Source of the DNA: Sulfitobacter sp.
Lineage (GTDB): Bacteria; Pseudomonadota; Alphaproteobacteria; Rhodobacterales; Rhodobacteraceae
Direction: 5' to 3'
Length of the DNA: 6,897 nucleotides
Assembly (NCBI GenBank): GCA_024636405.1
Contig: JAGXHC010000190.1
Coordinates: forward strand, 1 to 6,897
The position numbers and the translations under genes were made by a program. The notes under the pieces were generated by a model, which saw only the letters and a list, made by a program, of their open reading frames with translations, did no database searches and was not told the DNA's origin. This document shows, piece by piece, positions 5,913 to 6,897 of this stretch (position 1 is its first letter; each line of letters begins with the position of its first letter).

Positions 5913-6415
5913 TGGAGTTTCTTACCGCACTAAACTTTTGGATCGAGACGCATCAAGCACTACTCGTCTCAATTGGCGTCCCATTGTTAACGTTAGCGGT
6001 AACAGTCATTACTTCTAGAGCTTCAGAGAGACGTGCTGAACGTAGTCGTATCGCAGATAGAGCGCTTCAAACCGAACTTAAACTAGTAGAGTTTAGGCAA
6101 AAATGGATATCAGAGCTGCGGGATGATTTCGCTCAATTTCACTCGTTAACGGGCAAACGAAATGGGGTTGGTCCCGCAGATATGGTGGGGTGCTATACTA
6201 TCCAATGCAGGGTCGTGATGCGTATGAATCTTGAAGATCCTAACCTCAGGCAACTCGTTGACATTATGGCTAGATGTACAGACGAGCTTACCAGTGCTGA
6301 ACTCGGTCACGCTCATGCAGAATTTACTCTATGTGCTCAAAGAATTCTCAAGACAGAGTGGGACCGTCTCAAGTCGGATTTGCGTTCGGTGCAAGGTGGA
6401 ATGTTAACTCCATGA
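5912..6415 (+). CDS. small N-terminally anchored membrane protein, probable horizontally acquired cargo
   Basis: A 167-residue protein with one hydrophobic segment at about 16-34 (ALLVSIGVPLLTLAVTVIT). A strongly basic stretch follows (SRASERRAERSR, 35-46), which predicts the soluble part faces the cytoplasm. A helical domain then contains FRQKWISELRDDFAQF (61-76). From memory, F-R-Q-x-W-I-x-x-L-R type motifs after an N-terminal helix occur in many uncharacterised, patchily distributed bacterial proteins; no function is established. Hand-counted GC is about 47%, well below the flanking genes, and codons rare in the neighbours are frequent (AGA, TTA, CTA, TCA). The ATG at 5912 overlaps the ATPase stop by one base (TGATG). 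A GTG at 5909 is also possible. The stop overlaps the next start as ATGA. It thus looks inserted into a pre-existing operon without breaking either neighbour. Confidence 0.85.
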   Translation: MEFLTALNFWIETHQALLVSIGVPLLTLAVTVITSRASERRAERSRIADRALQTELKLVEFRQKWISELRDDFAQFHSLTGKRNGVGPADMVGCYTIQCRVVMRMNLEDPNLRQLVDIMARCTDELTSAELGHAHAEFTLCAQRILKTEWDRLKSDLRSVQGGMLTP

Positions 6416-6897
6416 ACCGCCTCATCAAACACGGCCTCATGTTCGGCAACCTCTTCCATGTCGCCTCGCCCGCGCTGGTGGACCGTTATAACCGCGCCCT
6501 CAATCACCTCACCGGCAAAACCACCGCACTCACCGATTTTCACGTTGATATCTCCGGCTATTCCCCTGAGATCGGCGATGAACTCGACGACCAGCTTTAC
6601 CTCAACCACCAAGGCGTGAACCGCCAGTTCATCCTGCTCAGCGTGGAACAGCGCACAGCACCGCTGCTCAACGCCAAATTCTCCACCTCGCGCGGCATCT
6701 TGCAACAATACTACGCCCAGAACGAAGCCCAGCTTTTTGCCCTCACGGCCCGCGATGCGGTGGCGGGGGAATTGGTCAACAGCGTCTTTGATGTCTCCAC
6801 CCCGGCGCGGCTGTTCGATATCCGCCGGATCACCATCGACGCCGATACCGCCGCGGGCACCGTGCGCGATGCGGCCAAGCTGGGCGAAATGGTGGAC
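6412..6897 (+). CDS. DUF6638-like protein, N-terminal 162 residues, cut by window end
   Basis: The frame begins MNRLIKHGLMFGNLFHV at the ATG overlapping the previous stop (ATGA) and is open for 162 codons to the window edge. The sequence reads as a soluble alpha/beta protein with no signal peptide or membrane helix. Notable stretches are TDFHVDISGYSPEIGDEL (42-59), NRQFILLSVEQR (70-81), FSTSRGILQQYYAQNEAQL (90-108) and RLFDIRRITID (133-143). I believe it belongs to the family called DUF6638, found mainly in Rhodobacterales; that number is from memory and unverified. Codon use returns to the GC-rich host style right after 6412, in contrast with the preceding gene. AAGGTGGA at 6393-6400, inside the preceding gene, is a somewhat distant ribosome binding site (11 bases), and coupling to the upstream stop probably helps. 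Its place after the AAA ATPase suggests a partner role. Confidence 0.85.
   Translation, partial: MNRLIKHGLMFGNLFHVASPALVDRYNRALNHLTGKTTALTDFHVDISGYSPEIGDELDDQLYLNHQGVNRQFILLSVEQRTAPLLNAKFSTSRGILQQYYAQNEAQLFALTARDAVAGELVNSVFDVSTPARLFDIRRITIDADTAAGTVRDAAKLGEMVD

Noticed and set aside
5986..6410. Three GTTAAC hexamers in the cargo gene as possible recombination sites
   Set aside because: They have no common flanking sequence and no regular spacing. Chance is enough in an AT-richer 500-base stretch.
5912..6415. Insertion sequence or transposon ends around the cargo gene
   Set aside because: I see no terminal inverted repeats, transposase or target duplication longer than the shared ATG. The gene behaves as a bare insertion.
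1..6897. tRNA, rRNA or CRISPR array
   Set aside because: I saw no cloverleaf-like or rRNA-like sequence and no regularly spaced identical repeats. Nearly all the window is occupied by protein-coding genes.

Overview
The window looks like chromosomal DNA of an alphaproteobacterium, most likely of the Rhodobacteraceae/Roseobacter type. The coding DNA is moderately GC-rich (roughly 55-70% by hand count), with strong C/G preference at third codon positions. The proteins have the flavour of that group: a GAF-HisKA_2 kinase, and a final partial gene that resembles a family I associate with Rhodobacterales. This placement is an inference from style, not from a marker gene.

Layout. Positions 1-82 may hold the start of a minus-strand gene that leaves the window (weak). 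Positions 83-278 are a divergent-looking intergenic region with an imperfect tandem repeat (161-197) and dense dyad symmetry (210-246). Positions 279-1361 encode a soluble GAF + HisKA_2 histidine kinase without a visible response regulator. A hairpin (1374-1409) follows it, in the 126-base gap before the next gene.

From 1488 to the end of the window runs a tightly packed plus-strand cluster: a cytoplasmic coiled-coil protein (1488-2564), a 76-residue membrane hairpin protein (2554-2784), a 375-residue protein of unknown fold (2781-3908), a 645-residue AAA-type ATPase with a novel-looking N-terminal half (3975-5912), a small AT-richer membrane protein (5912-6415), and a partial gene that I believe is DUF6638-like (6412-6897, cut by the window end). 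Three junctions overlap by 1, 4 and 11 bases and a fourth by 4 bases. Only the ATPase has its own 66-base leader, which is rich in competing inverted repeats.

Working hypothesis: coiled coil + membrane hairpin + unknown adaptor + AAA ATPase + DUF6638-like protein form one uncharacterised machine. The ATPase would remodel or assemble a coiled-coil scaffold at the inner membrane. The 5912-6411 gene is compositionally foreign and sits exactly between two overlapping start/stop signals. Removing exactly these 500 bases would rebuild a clean TGATG junction between the ATPase and the DUF6638-like gene. It therefore looks like recently acquired cargo inside an older operon. An in-phase G GGG GGG heptamer just before the ATPase stop could also, by a -1 shift, fuse the ATPase to this cargo protein.
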